A stretch of DNA of 64,000 nt from an uncultured Sphingomonadaceae bacterium (lineage in GTDB: Bacteria > Pseudomonadota > Alphaproteobacteria > Sphingomonadales > Sphingomonadaceae): positions 212,799 to 276,798 of the forward strand of contig CANLBM010000002.1 of the NCBI GenBank assembly GCA_947488845.1, read 5' to 3'. Positions 35,354 to 45,355 of the stretch are shown here, piece by piece. Each line of letters starts with the position of its first letter. Positions within the stretch are counted from its first letter, which is position 1. The position numbers and the translations under genes are program-made. The notes beneath the pieces were generated by a model. It saw only the letters and a list, made by a program, of their open reading frames with translations, was not told the DNA's origin and ran no database searches.

Positions 35354-36811
35354 TCAATCTTCGAAATGGTCGGCAACATATTGGTTGAGCAGGCGCACGC
35401 CATAGCCGGTCGCGCCTTTGTCCCACACCGGGCTGGGTTTGTCGGCCCAGACCATACCCGCAATATCAAGATGCGCCCATTTCACGCCATCCTTGACGAA
35501 CCGCTTGAGGAATTGCGCTGCAGTAATCGACCCTGCCCCGCGCGGTCCGACATTTTTCATGTCGGCAATCGGCGAATTGATCAGCTTGTCATAGGCAGGG
35601 CCAACGGGAAGCCGCCACAGGGGATCGCCCGAATCCTTTCCTGCGTCGATCAAATCTTCAGCCAGATCATCATCATTGCTGAAGCAGCCGGCATGTTCAT
35701 TGCCCAGCGCGATAATCATCGCACCGGTCAGCGTTGCCAGATCTATCAGCACTTCCGGTTTGAATGTTTCCTGCGTCCAGTGCATCGCGTCGCACAACAC
35801 CAGCCGGCCTTCTGCGTCGGTGTTGATTACTTCGATGGTCTGCCCGTTCATGCTGGTTACAACGTCACCGGGGCGCTGTGCCTTGCCGTCCGGCATATTT
35901 TCGACCAGTCCGCAAACGCCGACGACATGCGCCCTGGCCTTGCGGCCGGCGAGCGCTTTCATGGTTCCGGCAACGGCACCAGCGCCGCCCATATCCCATT
36001 TCATTTCTTCCATACCGGCGCCCGGCTTTAGCGAAATACCGCCGGTGTCGAAGGTGACACCCTTGCCGACAAGAGCAAGCGGTGTCTTCTGCGCACCATT
36101 GGTACCGTCCCAGCGCATGGCGAGCAACCGTGGAGGACGCTCGGAACCCTGGGATACGCCAAGCAAAGCGCCCATGCCGAGTTTTTCCATTTCGTCCCAG
36201 CCAAGAACCGTGAATTCAACACCGAGCTCTTTCAATTCTTCGCAACGGGCCACAAAGCTTTCAGGGTAGATAGCGTTTGCCGGTTCCGCGACGAGCTCGC
36301 GAGTCAGCGCAACCCCGTCAGCCACGGCAGAAAGATCCTGCCAAGCCTTGGCGGTTTCCAGATCCCGATCAAGCACAGTGATTTTGGTCAGGGTAACCTT
36401 CTGCTTTTCCGGCATGGTTGTCCGATATTTATCATGCCGCCAGCTGCGCAATTTTGCACCGAAGACCAGTCGGGACAGATGTTCCTCGTCCAGACCTGAT
36501 GGCTCGATAACGGCATGCCTGGCACCGGATGCAAGAATTTTCGCTATGGCTGAACCACCAGCAGATTCGGCGTCCTTCGCCTTGCCTTTGCCCAAGCCTG
36601 TCAACACTATCCGCAAAACCTTGCCTGCTTCGGTCACGAAAATTTCAAAAACTTCACCAAGTTTTCCTTCAAACCGGGCGGCTTCTGCGGCCGCTTTCAC
36701 GGTGCTCGCTTGCTCCAGTTTAAGTTCGACATCATTCAAACCCTCTTTGTTGATCGCAAATATGATCGCATCAGCATCCGCAGGCCGCTCATTGGCAAAG
36801 TTAAAATTCAT
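35354..36811 (-). CDS. pepA: Leucyl (cytosol) aminopeptidase
   Basis: The M17 metallopeptidase removes N-terminal residues from peptides in the cytosol; some members also bind DNA. The 485-residue length fits. The active-site motifs VGKGVTFDTGGISLKPG (metal-binding Lys and Asp), MKWDMGGAGAV, and the signature NTDAEGRLVLCDAMHW are all present, followed by LATLTGAMIIALG. The N-terminal domain is less conserved, as usual. Divergent from lptD, and followed by holC. Confidence 0.97.
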   Translation of the reverse strand: MNFNFANERPADADAIIFAINKEGLNDVELKLEQASTVKAAAEAARFEGKLGEVFEIFVTEAGKVLRIVLTGLGKGKAKDAESAGGSAIAKILASGARHAVIEPSGLDEEHLSRLVFGAKLRSWRHDKYRTTMPEKQKVTLTKITVLDRDLETAKAWQDLSAVADGVALTRELVAEPANAIYPESFVARCEELKELGVEFTVLGWDEMEKLGMGALLGVSQGSERPPRLLAMRWDGTNGAQKTPLALVGKGVTFDTGGISLKPGAGMEEMKWDMGGAGAVAGTMKALAGRKARAHVVGVCGLVENMPDGKAQRPGDVVTSMNGQTIEVINTDAEGRLVLCDAMHWTQETFKPEVLIDLATLTGAMIIALGNEHAGCFSNDDDLAEDLIDAGKDSGDPLWRLPVGPAYDKLINSPIADMKNVGPRGAGSITAAQFLKRFVKDGVKWAHLDIAGMVWADKPSPVWDKGATGYGVRLLNQYVADHFED

Positions 36812-37079
36812 CGGGAAACTGTCCTTATTTTTGTGTTTTGAAGAGTGAAAAGCCTGATGGGCTCACTCGGCGAACCGACTCATTCATGATCCGGCCGGCA
36901 TTCATCCTATCATGGGGTGTTGCTGCACCGTCTTGGTTTTTGGGTCAAGCATCTGTTCATCAGAATCTGGCAAAGAAAATTTGCAGACCAAGCAAACTGG
37001 TGCAATAGGCGTTCAGAAGATGGACAGCGCGATATTTGATACTGTCCGAAATGGGGCCAAAAGCAGGTTGAGCCAGTCG

Positions 37080-39293
37080 ATGAAATCTTCACCCGCCCTT
37101 CTCACTCTAATTTTGGCAACTGTAACGCCGACCTCGGCGATCGGTCAGACGCCGATCGACGTGACCACGACCGCTAATCAGCAAAAAGACGAGATCGAAT
37201 TCAAAGCCGACACGCTTGACTATGATTTCACGAATGATGTCGTTACCGCTCAGGGCAATGTGGTGCTCAATCGCGACGGCTATAAGTTGCGTGCTGATCA
37301 GGTTGTGTGGAACCGGAAAACAGGATTGGTCGTCGCCGAAGGCAACATCCGGTCAACCAGTCCCGATGGTGACGTGGCCTACGGCGACAGGATTGAATTG
37401 ACCGATAGCCTGCGAGACGGGGCGGTCGACAATCTTCTGCTGGTTCTGGATGATGGCAGCAGATTGGCAGCGCAACGAAGCGAACGTTTTGCAGATGGTA
37501 CGCTTGCGCTCCATAATGCAGCCTATACTGCATGCGCCGTGACGACCGAGGAGGGATGCCCGAAAAACCCTAGCTGGCAGATCAAGGCAGTTCAGGTCAT
37601 CTATGACCCGATTAAAAAGCGAGTAAGATATGAAGGCGCTCGTATCGAGATTTTTGGGTTACCCGTCATACCTTTGCCCGGCCTCTCGCACCCCATAAGT
37701 GACGAAAACCGCAGCGGTATTCTGGTTCCGGATGTCAAGTTCGACTCGGTGAACGGCGTTGGCGTAACAGTGCCTTATTATTTCAGTATTGCTCCCAATA
37801 TGGATGCCACCGTCACAGCGCAGGTGTTTACCGATGTTGCACCGCTTGTCAGCGGGACGTTTCGCAGCCTTGATGAGAAAGGAGCATTCCAGATTACCGG
37901 CTATGCGACATATGGTTCTCGCATTCCGACAGGCGCATCGACGCTGACGCCCGACGCCGAAAATGATTTTCGCGGCTATTTCGCGACCAACGGACGATTC
38001 CGCCTCGATGACAAATGGACGGTTTCCCAATCGGCTCGCATCGTATCGGATCGCACCTTCCTGCGGCGCTACGACATCAGTGACGACGATAGCCTCCGTT
38101 CAACCATCAACCTTGAACGGATAAGCAACAGCAGCTATTTTTCATTTGCTGGCTGGGCGTTTCAGACGCTACGCGTGGACGATCCCCAAAACCGGGTTCC
38201 CGTCGCTCTTCCTGTCATCGATTATCGCAAGCGCTTCGACGATCCGATTCTGGGCGGCCGCCTGCAGCTACAGGCAAATAGTCTGGCAATAGGACGCAGC
38301 GAGGGTCAGGATACGCAACGCGCCTTTGGTTCTGCCCGCTGGGATTTGAGACAACTCACCGATTGGGGGCAGGAAATCACCTTCACCGGTTTTGTGCGTG
38401 GCGATGTATACCATAGCGACGACAATGCGCTCAACGAAACTGCCATCTATCGTGGTGAAGGCGGGTGGCAGACAAGGGCAATTGCAACCGCTGCTATTGA
38501 TGTGAAATGGCCTCTCATCGGCGAGGCTTTTGGTGGCACCCAGACGATCACACCGCGTTTTCAGATTGTGGCGACTCCGGGCTTGGCCAATCTCTCGCTT
38601 CCCAATGAAGATTCCCGTGCCGTCGATCTGGAAGACAGCAACCTTTTCGCGCTCAACCGCTTTCCCGGATACGATCGTTATGAGGACAATGTCCGAGCGA
38701 CCTATGGAGCGGAATGGGAAATCAATCGTCCGAATCTGCAACTGAACATGATCGTTGGCCAGAGCTATCGGCTGGAAAACAACGATAATATTGTCCCGGA
38801 CGGCACAGGCCTGTCCGACCGGTTTTCCGATATCGTCGGCCGGACCAATGTCCGGTTCAAGGATGTCGTGAAATTCACACACCGCTTTCGGCTGGACAAG
38901 GACAATCTTGCCGTTCGGCGTAACGAGATCGACGCGACTGTCGGTTCGAAAAGCACTTACGCTCAAATCGGATATCTGCGCCTTAACCGCAATATCGGAT
39001 CGGAAATTGAAGACCTTAGAGACCGCGAAGAAATTCGAATTGGCGGCCGCTATCAGATCGACAAATATTGGTCCGTTTTTGGCTCCGCCATCATCGATCT
39101 GACGGATCATAGCGAAGACCCTCTTTCGATAGCAGATGGCTATGACCCCGTGAGACATCGTCTTGGCGTCGCTTATGACGACGGTTGTCTCTCCATGGGT
39201 GTCACATGGCGCTATGATTATGAGGATACCGGCGATGCACAGCGCGGCAGTACTTTCCTGTTCCGGCTGGCCTTGCGCAATCTGGGCGTGTAA
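37080..39293 (+). CDS. lptD: LPS-assembly protein LptD
   Basis: LptD with LptE inserts lipopolysaccharide into the outer leaflet of the outer membrane. From ATG 37080 it encodes 737 residues with a signal peptide (MKSSPALLTLILATVTPTSA, cleavage near IGQ). The OstA/LptA-like domain follows (FKADTLDYDFTNDVVTAQGN...YKLRADQVVWNRKTG), then the large beta-barrel with the LptD core (FGLPVIPLPGLSHPISDENR). The protein ends with a terminal strand (STFLFRLALRNLGV). ATG 37020, 20 codons earlier, and further upstream starts are open, but only 37080 gives a clean signal peptide. Two cysteines in AYTACAVTTEEGCPKN are in the plug region. It starts the operon lptD-surA-pdxA-rsmA. Confidence 0.95.
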   Translation: MKSSPALLTLILATVTPTSAIGQTPIDVTTTANQQKDEIEFKADTLDYDFTNDVVTAQGNVVLNRDGYKLRADQVVWNRKTGLVVAEGNIRSTSPDGDVAYGDRIELTDSLRDGAVDNLLLVLDDGSRLAAQRSERFADGTLALHNAAYTACAVTTEEGCPKNPSWQIKAVQVIYDPIKKRVRYEGARIEIFGLPVIPLPGLSHPISDENRSGILVPDVKFDSVNGVGVTVPYYFSIAPNMDATVTAQVFTDVAPLVSGTFRSLDEKGAFQITGYATYGSRIPTGASTLTPDAENDFRGYFATNGRFRLDDKWTVSQSARIVSDRTFLRRYDISDDDSLRSTINLERISNSSYFSFAGWAFQTLRVDDPQNRVPVALPVIDYRKRFDDPILGGRLQLQANSLAIGRSEGQDTQRAFGSARWDLRQLTDWGQEITFTGFVRGDVYHSDDNALNETAIYRGEGGWQTRAIATAAIDVKWPLIGEAFGGTQTITPRFQIVATPGLANLSLPNEDSRAVDLEDSNLFALNRFPGYDRYEDNVRATYGAEWEINRPNLQLNMIVGQSYRLENNDNIVPDGTGLSDRFSDIVGRTNVRFKDVVKFTHRFRLDKDNLAVRRNEIDATVGSKSTYAQIGYLRLNRNIGSEIEDLRDREEIRIGGRYQIDKYWSVFGSAIIDLTDHSEDPLSIADGYDPVRHRLGVAYDDGCLSMGVTWRYDYEDTGDAQRGSTFLFRLALRNLGV

Positions 39294-39391
39294 AGGACTT
39301 TCAAACGGGGTAACCCGCTCATATTGGGTTCAGCAGACAATTGGTATTTGCCGCATGAAAATAACTCTTAGTAGTTGAGAAGATACAAAAA

Positions 39392-40756
39392 ATGAATTTA
39401 TTGAATATGAAAATTCAGGGTTTTAAAACCAAGGCGACGTTGATTGCTGGGCTTGCCATTGCAGGCGCTTCTCCATCCGCAAGCCAAACCGTTGCAGATG
39501 CTTCGCTACCGCAAACCGGGTTAGATATTCCCGATGAATTGACAATATTCGGTAAGAATGACCCGAATGTTCGCCGCGCTACAGCGATAGTCAACGGCGA
39601 TATCATAACCGGAACCGACGTCGGCCATCGCTTGGCACTGATTGTCGCAGCCAATGGCGGCGAGGTTTCTGATGAAGAGATACAGCGCTTGCGACTTCAA
39701 GTATTGAGAAACCTGATCGATGAAACGCTGCAAATCCAAGAAGCTGAGGCCAATGAAATCAACATTGCCCCGGAGGAGGTCGAGGCCACCTTCCGCCAAG
39801 TAGCCCAACAGAATTTCAAACAGGACATCGGGGCTTTCGATCAGTATCTCCGAACACAAGGTTCTTCGACCGATACGCTGAAACGCCAAATCAAGGGTGA
39901 ACTGGCCTGGAGCCGTCTTCTTAGGCGTAATATCCAGCCGTTTATCAATGTCGGCGACGAAGAGGTCAACGCCATCATCGAGCGTTTAAACGCTTCGAAG
40001 GGCACAAGCGAGTTTCGTATTGGCGAAATCTATATGTCGGCCTCCCAGGAAACAGCTGAACAGGTCGCCGAAAATATGCGGAAGATCCTGGAACAGATCC
40101 GCGCAGGTGGCTCCTTTGTTGCCTACGCACGACAGTTTTCGGAAGCTTCTACCGCGGCAACCGGCGGCGATCTGGGCTGGGTCCGCCCCGCTCAATTGCC
40201 GCAGACGCTTGCTGATGCAGCGGAACAGATGCAGGTCGGACAGGTTGTTGGACCAATCGATGTACCAGGCGGGTTTTCCATCCTCTATCTGATTGACTCA
40301 CGCCAGGTTCTTACCGCTGATCCCCGCAATGCTTTGCTTAGTCTCAAGCAATTGGCAATTAGCTTTCCGGCTGGGATCACCGAATCACAAGCTGCCGCAC
40401 AAGCCGAAAAATTTGCAATGGCAACACAAAGCATCAAGGGCTGCGGAGCGGCTAACGAGGTTGCGGCGCAACTGGGCGCCAGCGTGGTTGACAACGACCA
40501 AGTCAGGCTTCGTGATCTGCCTGCTGCCCTGCAAGGAACGATCGCGGAGTTGCAAATTGGTCAGGCAAGCCAGCCTTTTGGTTCAGTCGAAGACGGCGTC
40601 CGGGTGCTTATCCTGTGCGGACGCGATGATCCACAAAGCGCCTCTGCACCGTCCTTTGATGACATCATGTCCCGTTTGGAAAATGACCGCATCAACAAAC
40701 GAGCCCAGATTTATTTACGCGATCTGAGACGCGACGCCATCATCGAATATAATTAA
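39392..40756 (+). CDS. surA: SurA-like periplasmic peptidyl-prolyl isomerase/chaperone
   Basis: SurA escorts outer-membrane proteins, among them LptD, across the periplasm. The 454-residue protein has a signal peptide (residues 1 to about 32), the SurA N-domain (RATAIVNGDIITGTDVGHRL, then LRLQVLRNLIDETLQIQEA) and a parvulin PPIase domain near residues 200-305 (FRIGEIYMSA, GGDLGWVRPAQLPQTLADA, GPIDVPGGFSILYLIDSR). A second rotamase-like part is degenerate. It follows lptD by about 100 bases and shares one base with the pdxA start (TAATG), the classic surA-pdxA-rsmA order. Confidence 0.94.
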   Translation: MNLLNMKIQGFKTKATLIAGLAIAGASPSASQTVADASLPQTGLDIPDELTIFGKNDPNVRRATAIVNGDIITGTDVGHRLALIVAANGGEVSDEEIQRLRLQVLRNLIDETLQIQEAEANEINIAPEEVEATFRQVAQQNFKQDIGAFDQYLRTQGSSTDTLKRQIKGELAWSRLLRRNIQPFINVGDEEVNAIIERLNASKGTSEFRIGEIYMSASQETAEQVAENMRKILEQIRAGGSFVAYARQFSEASTAATGGDLGWVRPAQLPQTLADAAEQMQVGQVVGPIDVPGGFSILYLIDSRQVLTADPRNALLSLKQLAISFPAGITESQAAAQAEKFAMATQSIKGCGAANEVAAQLGASVVDNDQVRLRDLPAALQGTIAELQIGQASQPFGSVEDGVRVLILCGRDDPQSASAPSFDDIMSRLENDRINKRAQIYLRDLRRDAIIEYN

Positions 40757-41763
40757 TGCCGGATTGGAACGCCAAACCGTTTGCAGTCTCTTGCGGCGAC
40801 CCTGCTGGTGTCGGACCGGAAATCATTGGCAAGAGTTGGAAGCAGCGGAAGGAAGCCGATCTGAAGCCTTTTTTTGCTATCGGAAATTTTGCTGATTTCG
40901 AGAATCTCTCAGGTGTTCCGGCCCAGAAAATTGAGCAGCCGATGCAGGCTGGCGAGATCTTCGACAACGCATTGCCCGTCTTCCATATACATGAAGCGGC
41001 GGCCGCCGTGCCGGGAGAGGCATCGCTTGATGGCGCGCAATGCTCCCTTCATGCACTCGAGATCGCCTGCGGACTGGCGCGCTCCGGAGATGCAGGAGCG
41101 GTCATCACTGCTCCCATATCAAAGTCGCAGCTCTACAAGATCGGCTTTCGCTATCCCGGCCAGACAGAATTTGTCTCGGAGCGTTGCGGTATAGCACGGG
41201 AGAATGCCCTGATGATGCTGGCCGGACCATCATTGCGGGTTGTTCCCATGACCGTTCATATTGCGCTGAAGGACGTTCCCGAGCATATCACCGGACGGCT
41301 GATCCTCGCTCGCGCCCGCGCTGCCGAAAAAGCGTTGATCCGTAATTTCGGCATAAAAAATCCCCGCATCGCAATAGCGGGGCTCAACCCGCATGCCGGC
41401 GAGAATGGCAATCTTGGTGAGGAAGAGCAGCGGATCATGCAACCGGCGATCGATGAGCTCCGTCAGGAAGGCATGGACATAACCGATCCGCTCCCGGCCG
41501 ATACGATGTTCCACGAGGAAGCGCGGGTCAAATATGATGTTGCTCTGTGTCCCTATCATGATCAGGCCCTAATCCCGCTGAAAACCCTCCATTTTTTTGA
41601 TGGAGTGAACATCACCTTGGGATTGCCTATCGTCCGGACGTCACCCGATCATGGGACCGCATTCAATATCGCCGGACAAGATCTCGCAGATCCACGATCG
41701 ATGATTGCCGCGATCCAGATGGCAGCCACTGCGGTCACCAACCGACAGATCCACGGCCATTGA
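40756..41763 (+). CDS. pdxA: 4-hydroxythreonine-4-phosphate dehydrogenase
   Basis: PdxA oxidises 4-hydroxythreonine-4-phosphate in the DXP-dependent route to pyridoxal phosphate. The 335-residue protein has [34 protein letters not shown], the metal-binding histidines in [11 protein letters not shown] and [12 protein letters not shown], and [17 protein letters not shown] 40756 shares its A with the surA stop and the gene's TGA overlaps the rsmA TTG start (TTGA). Confidence 0.97.
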   Translation: MPDWNAKPFAVSCGDPAGVGPEIIGKSWKQRKEADLKPFFAIGNFADFENLSGVPAQKIEQPMQAGEIFDNALPVFHIHEAAAAVPGEASLDGAQCSLHALEIACGLARSGDAGAVITAPISKSQLYKIGFRYPGQTEFVSERCGIARENALMMLAGPSLRVVPMTVHIALKDVPEHITGRLILARARAAEKALIRNFGIKNPRIAIAGLNPHAGENGNLGEEEQRIMQPAIDELRQEGMDITDPLPADTMFHEEARVKYDVALCPYHDQALIPLKTLHFFDGVNITLGLPIVRTSPDHGTAFNIAGQDLADPRSMIAAIQMAATAVTNRQIHGH

Positions 41764-42587
41764 GCCGGCATATTATCCTGCCCCCGCTCAGGGAGGTGAT
41801 CAAAAGACACGGCCTGACCGCGAGCAAGGCACTGGGCCAGAACTTCCTGTTCGATATGCAGCTTCTCGACAAGATTGCCGCGGTACCCGGTAAGCTCGAC
41901 GGGCAATCGGTCTTCGAAGTGGGGCCCGGCCCCGGCGGATTGACCCGCGCCTTGCTTCAGGCAGGTGCGTCGGTCACCGCTGTTGAACGCGACGAGCGCT
42001 GCCTGCCAGCGTTAAAGGAATTGTCCGATTTCTTTCCGGAGCGACTGAAGCTGATCAATGACGATGCGCTTGCCGTTGACCACGGCAGCCTGTTTGACGG
42101 GCCGTTTCATATCGTCTCCAACCTGCCCTATAATGTCGGCTCTGCGTTGCTGATCCAATGGCTTTCGGCGCCGCAATGGCCGCCGCAGTGGCAATCGCTG
42201 ACCCTGATGTTCCAGCGCGAGGTCGCCGACCGGATCGTCGCCCAGCCGGGTTCCGGCGCTTATGGCCGTCTGTCGATCCTCGCCCAGTGGCGCAGCACGG
42301 CGAAGCTTGCGATGACCGTCCACCGTTCGGCCTTCACGCCGCCGCCGAAGGTCATGTCGGCGGTCGTTTATATCGTTCCCGCGACCCAGCCCGAAGGCGT
42401 CGATTTTGCCAAGCTGGAAATCCTGACGCAGACCGCATTCAGCCAGAGACGCAAGATGCTGCGGCAAAGCCTGAAAAAACTGCCCGGCGGTCTCGAAGCT
42501 CTTGAGCAGGCCGGCATTGACAGCCAACGCCGGCCCGAGACGCTCGGTGTATCCGAGTTCGTTGAACTCGCCAGACTGCTCTCCTAG
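41760..42587 (+). CDS. rsmA: 16S rRNA (adenine(1518)-N(6)/adenine(1519)-N(6))-dimethyltransferase
   Basis: RsmA (KsgA) dimethylates two adjacent adenosines near the 3' end of 16S rRNA late in 30S assembly. The 275-residue enzyme has [15 protein letters not shown], the SAM motif [16 protein letters not shown] and catalytic motif NLPYNVGS. The start is TTG 41760, which overlaps the pdxA stop in TTGA, so expression is coupled to pdxA and kept weak. It meets malate synthase tail-to-tail with a four-base overlap. Confidence 0.97.
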   Translation: MSRHIILPPLREVIKRHGLTASKALGQNFLFDMQLLDKIAAVPGKLDGQSVFEVGPGPGGLTRALLQAGASVTAVERDERCLPALKELSDFFPERLKLINDDALAVDHGSLFDGPFHIVSNLPYNVGSALLIQWLSAPQWPPQWQSLTLMFQREVADRIVAQPGSGAYGRLSILAQWRSTAKLAMTVHRSAFTPPPKVMSAVVYIVPATQPEGVDFAKLEILTQTAFSQRRKMLRQSLKKLPGGLEALEQAGIDSQRRPETLGVSEFVELARLLS

Positions 42588-44689
42588 CCAGCCGCCTTCA
42601 GCTTCCGCCGATAGGCGTGCAGCAACGGCTCGGTATAGCCGCTGGGCTGTTCGACGCCCTTGAACACCAGATCACGCGCCGCCTGAAACGCCAGACTGCT
42701 ATCGGGATCGGGGGCCATCGGCCGGTAGAGCGGATCGCCTTCGTTCTGACCGTCAACCTTGGCGGCCATCCGCAACAAGGCAGCATCGACCTGCTCGGCC
42801 GAACAGACGCCGTGCAGCATCCAGTTGGCCATATGCTGGGAAGAAATCCGCAATGTCGCGCGGTCCTCCATCAGGCCGACATCATTGATGTCCGGAACCT
42901 TGGAACAGCCAATTCCCTGATCGATCCAGCGCACGACATAGCCCAATATGCCCTGCGCATTGTTATCCAGCTCATGCTCGATTTCTGCGTCCGACCAGTT
43001 GTGGCCGTCCGCCAGCGGCACGCTCAGCAATTTGTCGAGCGGCGCTATGCCGTCCGCTGCGACCTCTTTCTGCCGGTCGAAGACATTGACACGGTGATAG
43101 TGGATCGCGTGCAGCGTCGCTGCTGTCGGGCTGGGCACCCAGGCAGTGTTGGCGCCGGTCATCGGATGATCGATTTTCTGCTCCATCATGTCGGCCATCA
43201 TGTCGGGCGCGGCCCACATGCCCTTGCCGATCTGCGCCTTGCCGGACATGCCGCAGGCCAGGCCGATGGCAACATTGCGCTGTTCATAAGCGGTGATCCA
43301 GTCGCTCTTCTTGATATCACCCTTGGCCAGCATCGCGCCGGCCTGCATCGATGTGTGGATTTCGTCACCGGTACGATCGAGGAAACCGGTGTTGATGAAC
43401 ACAACCCGGTCCTTCACCGCATGGATACAGGCCGCGAGATTGGCAGAAGTCCGGCGTTCTTCGTCCATGACACCGACTTTAATCGTGTGACGGTCCAGCC
43501 CGAGCAGGTCTTCCACCGCATCAAACAGATCATTGATAAAGCCGCATTCTTCCGGCCCGTGCATCTTCGGCTTCACGATATAGATCGACCCGGCGCGGCT
43601 GTTGCGCAATTTGCTCAGCCCCTTGATATCGTGCATCGCGATCAGGCTGGTGAATACGCCGTCAAGCAGGCCTTCCGGCGCTTCCGAACCATCCGCCAGC
43701 AGAACCGCGGGATTGGTCATGAGATGCCCGACATTGCGGACAAACATCAGACTACGGCCCGGCAGGGTGAATGGCTTGCCACCGGGATCGATATAGTCGC
43801 GATCCGGATTGGCCTTGCGTTCGACCAACTTGCCGCCCTTTTCAAAGGACGCATCGAGATCGCCGCGCATCAGGCCGAGCCAGTTTGTATAGGCCAGCGT
43901 CTTGTCTTCGGCATCCACCGCCGCGACCGAATCCTCCATATCGATGATTGTAGTCAGCGCCGCTTCCATCAGAACATCGGCGATATGGCCAGGATCATCC
44001 TTGCCGATCGGGTGGGCGGGGTCGATCACGACTTCGGCGTGCAGTCCATTATGCTTGAGCAGTAGAGACTGGCCATTGCGGCCAACCAGTTGCGAGGGAT
44101 CAGCCAGACTGATTTCGCCACCGACATAGTCGGTCCATGATCCGCTCGACAGCGGAAAGGTTTCGTCCAGAAAAGCCTTGGCCGCCTTGATAACCGCAGC
44201 GCCGCGCTCCGGGTCATAGCCACCGGGCTTGGCCGGTGGCGCGTCGAGGGCATCGGTGCCGTAGAAAGCGTCATAAAGGCTGCCCCAGCGGGCATTGGCC
44301 GCGTTCAGAACGAACCGGTCATTGAGCGAGGGCACCACCAGTTGCGGTCCGGCCATGGTCGCGATTTCGGAGTCGACATTTTCGGTCGTAATCTGAAAAG
44401 ACTCTGGTTCATCAACCAGATAGTCAATGCTTTTCAGAAAGTCTTGATATTCAGCCTGATGAATAGGTTTCGCCTTGCGGTCGATATGCCAGGCATCAAT
44501 CTGCGATTGCAGCGTCTCGCGCTTGGCCAGCAGTTCCGCATTTCGCGGAGCAAAATTCCCTAGCAGTTCCGCAAATCCGGTCCAGAACCCGGCACCATCC
44601 ACGCCGGTTCCCGGCAACGCACGATCATTCACAAAATCAAACAGTTCGCGCGCGATCTGGATACCGTTCTGGCTAACATATTCGGACAT
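42584..44689 (-). CDS. glcB: Malate synthase G
   Basis: The enzyme condenses glyoxylate and acetyl-CoA to malate in the glyoxylate shunt and glycolate use. The 701-residue length is that of the G isoform. Signatures include [50 protein letters not shown] with the catalytic arginine, and the Cys/Asp region in [25 protein letters not shown] 44689 has AAAGGAAA upstream. No isocitrate lyase gene is in the window. It is transcribed alone. Confidence 0.97.
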   Translation of the reverse strand: MSEYVSQNGIQIARELFDFVNDRALPGTGVDGAGFWTGFAELLGNFAPRNAELLAKRETLQSQIDAWHIDRKAKPIHQAEYQDFLKSIDYLVDEPESFQITTENVDSEIATMAGPQLVVPSLNDRFVLNAANARWGSLYDAFYGTDALDAPPAKPGGYDPERGAAVIKAAKAFLDETFPLSSGSWTDYVGGEISLADPSQLVGRNGQSLLLKHNGLHAEVVIDPAHPIGKDDPGHIADVLMEAALTTIIDMEDSVAAVDAEDKTLAYTNWLGLMRGDLDASFEKGGKLVERKANPDRDYIDPGGKPFTLPGRSLMFVRNVGHLMTNPAVLLADGSEAPEGLLDGVFTSLIAMHDIKGLSKLRNSRAGSIYIVKPKMHGPEECGFINDLFDAVEDLLGLDRHTIKVGVMDEERRTSANLAACIHAVKDRVVFINTGFLDRTGDEIHTSMQAGAMLAKGDIKKSDWITAYEQRNVAIGLACGMSGKAQIGKGMWAAPDMMADMMEQKIDHPMTGANTAWVPSPTAATLHAIHYHRVNVFDRQKEVAADGIAPLDKLLSVPLADGHNWSDAEIEHELDNNAQGILGYVVRWIDQGIGCSKVPDINDVGLMEDRATLRISSQHMANWMLHGVCSAEQVDAALLRMAAKVDGQNEGDPLYRPMAPDPDSSLAFQAARDLVFKGVEQPSGYTEPLLHAYRRKLKAAG

Positions 44690-44863
44690 GGAGTTTCCTT
44701 TTCAATGGTTAGGCACTTTTCGATGCTGAAAGCGAATATCGGTGCCGATTTGCAGATAGTCCGGGGAGGAATTGCGGCAGGATATGACGTTGTGCATCCG
44801 TTTTGTAAATGGCAGAATTGAGTCATTGCGAACGCAAACTTACAGGTTCAAATACCGAGACAT

Positions 44864-45301
44864 ATGGAAACGAAACAAAAAAATGAACTTCTGGAAGCTG
44901 GCCTTGATCGGGCGGCAGCAGTGTTGGATGACGTCACAGAGCCCATCATGGAAAAATATTATGCCAGTCATCCCGGGGCAAAAATTTCGTTTCGGGAACA
45001 TGGCCTTGGCAACAACGTCAAGCTCGAAGCCGAAATGGTCGAAAGCGTGGTTTACTGCCTGATGAACTGGTATGACAGACCGGAGGAAATCCGGATTATG
45101 TTCGGAAGCACAGTCCCGCATCACAAACATGCTCTAAATGTTTCAAGCGAGTGGTTTGCAGGATTGATCGACGCGGCGATTTCAGTCATTTCGGACACAG
45201 TCCCGGAAACAAACAGCGAAGAACTTGTGGTCTGGGCAGAAATACGCAGTGGCTTCCAGACGCTTGTCGAGGAGGCGCAAGACGACTTGCCTGAGCAATA
45301 G
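44864..45301 (+). CDS. Globin-like hypothetical protein
   Basis: The 145-residue protein has exactly the size of a single globin domain and a helical pattern to match: YYASHPGAKISFREHG (helix A-C region), KLEAEMVESVVYCLMNWYDRPEEI (helix E), then VPHHKHALNVSSEWFAGLID with His86/87/89 near where the proximal histidine belongs, and LVVWAEIRSGFQTLVEEA (helix H, with the conserved Trp). I infer a bacterial haemoglobin or globin-coupled-sensor-like fold without effector domain; heme binding is not certain because the F8 and E7 positions are not fixed by eye. It lies upstream of the arginine succinyltransferase cluster with a 54-base gap and may be in the same transcript. Confidence 0.6.
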   Translation: METKQKNELLEAGLDRAAAVLDDVTEPIMEKYYASHPGAKISFREHGLGNNVKLEAEMVESVVYCLMNWYDRPEEIRIMFGSTVPHHKHALNVSSEWFAGLIDAAISVISDTVPETNSEELVVWAEIRSGFQTLVEEAQDDLPEQ

Positions 45302-45355
45302 GAAGGCTGTGAGAAACAGGTTACGATTAGCGTTCTGAAATGCTATCGGTTTCAA

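Noticed and set aside
42617..44065. Plus-strand open frame of 482 codons opposite malate synthase G
   Set aside because: Antisense shadow of a conserved gene; composition rich in His, Arg and Gln, no recognisable domain.
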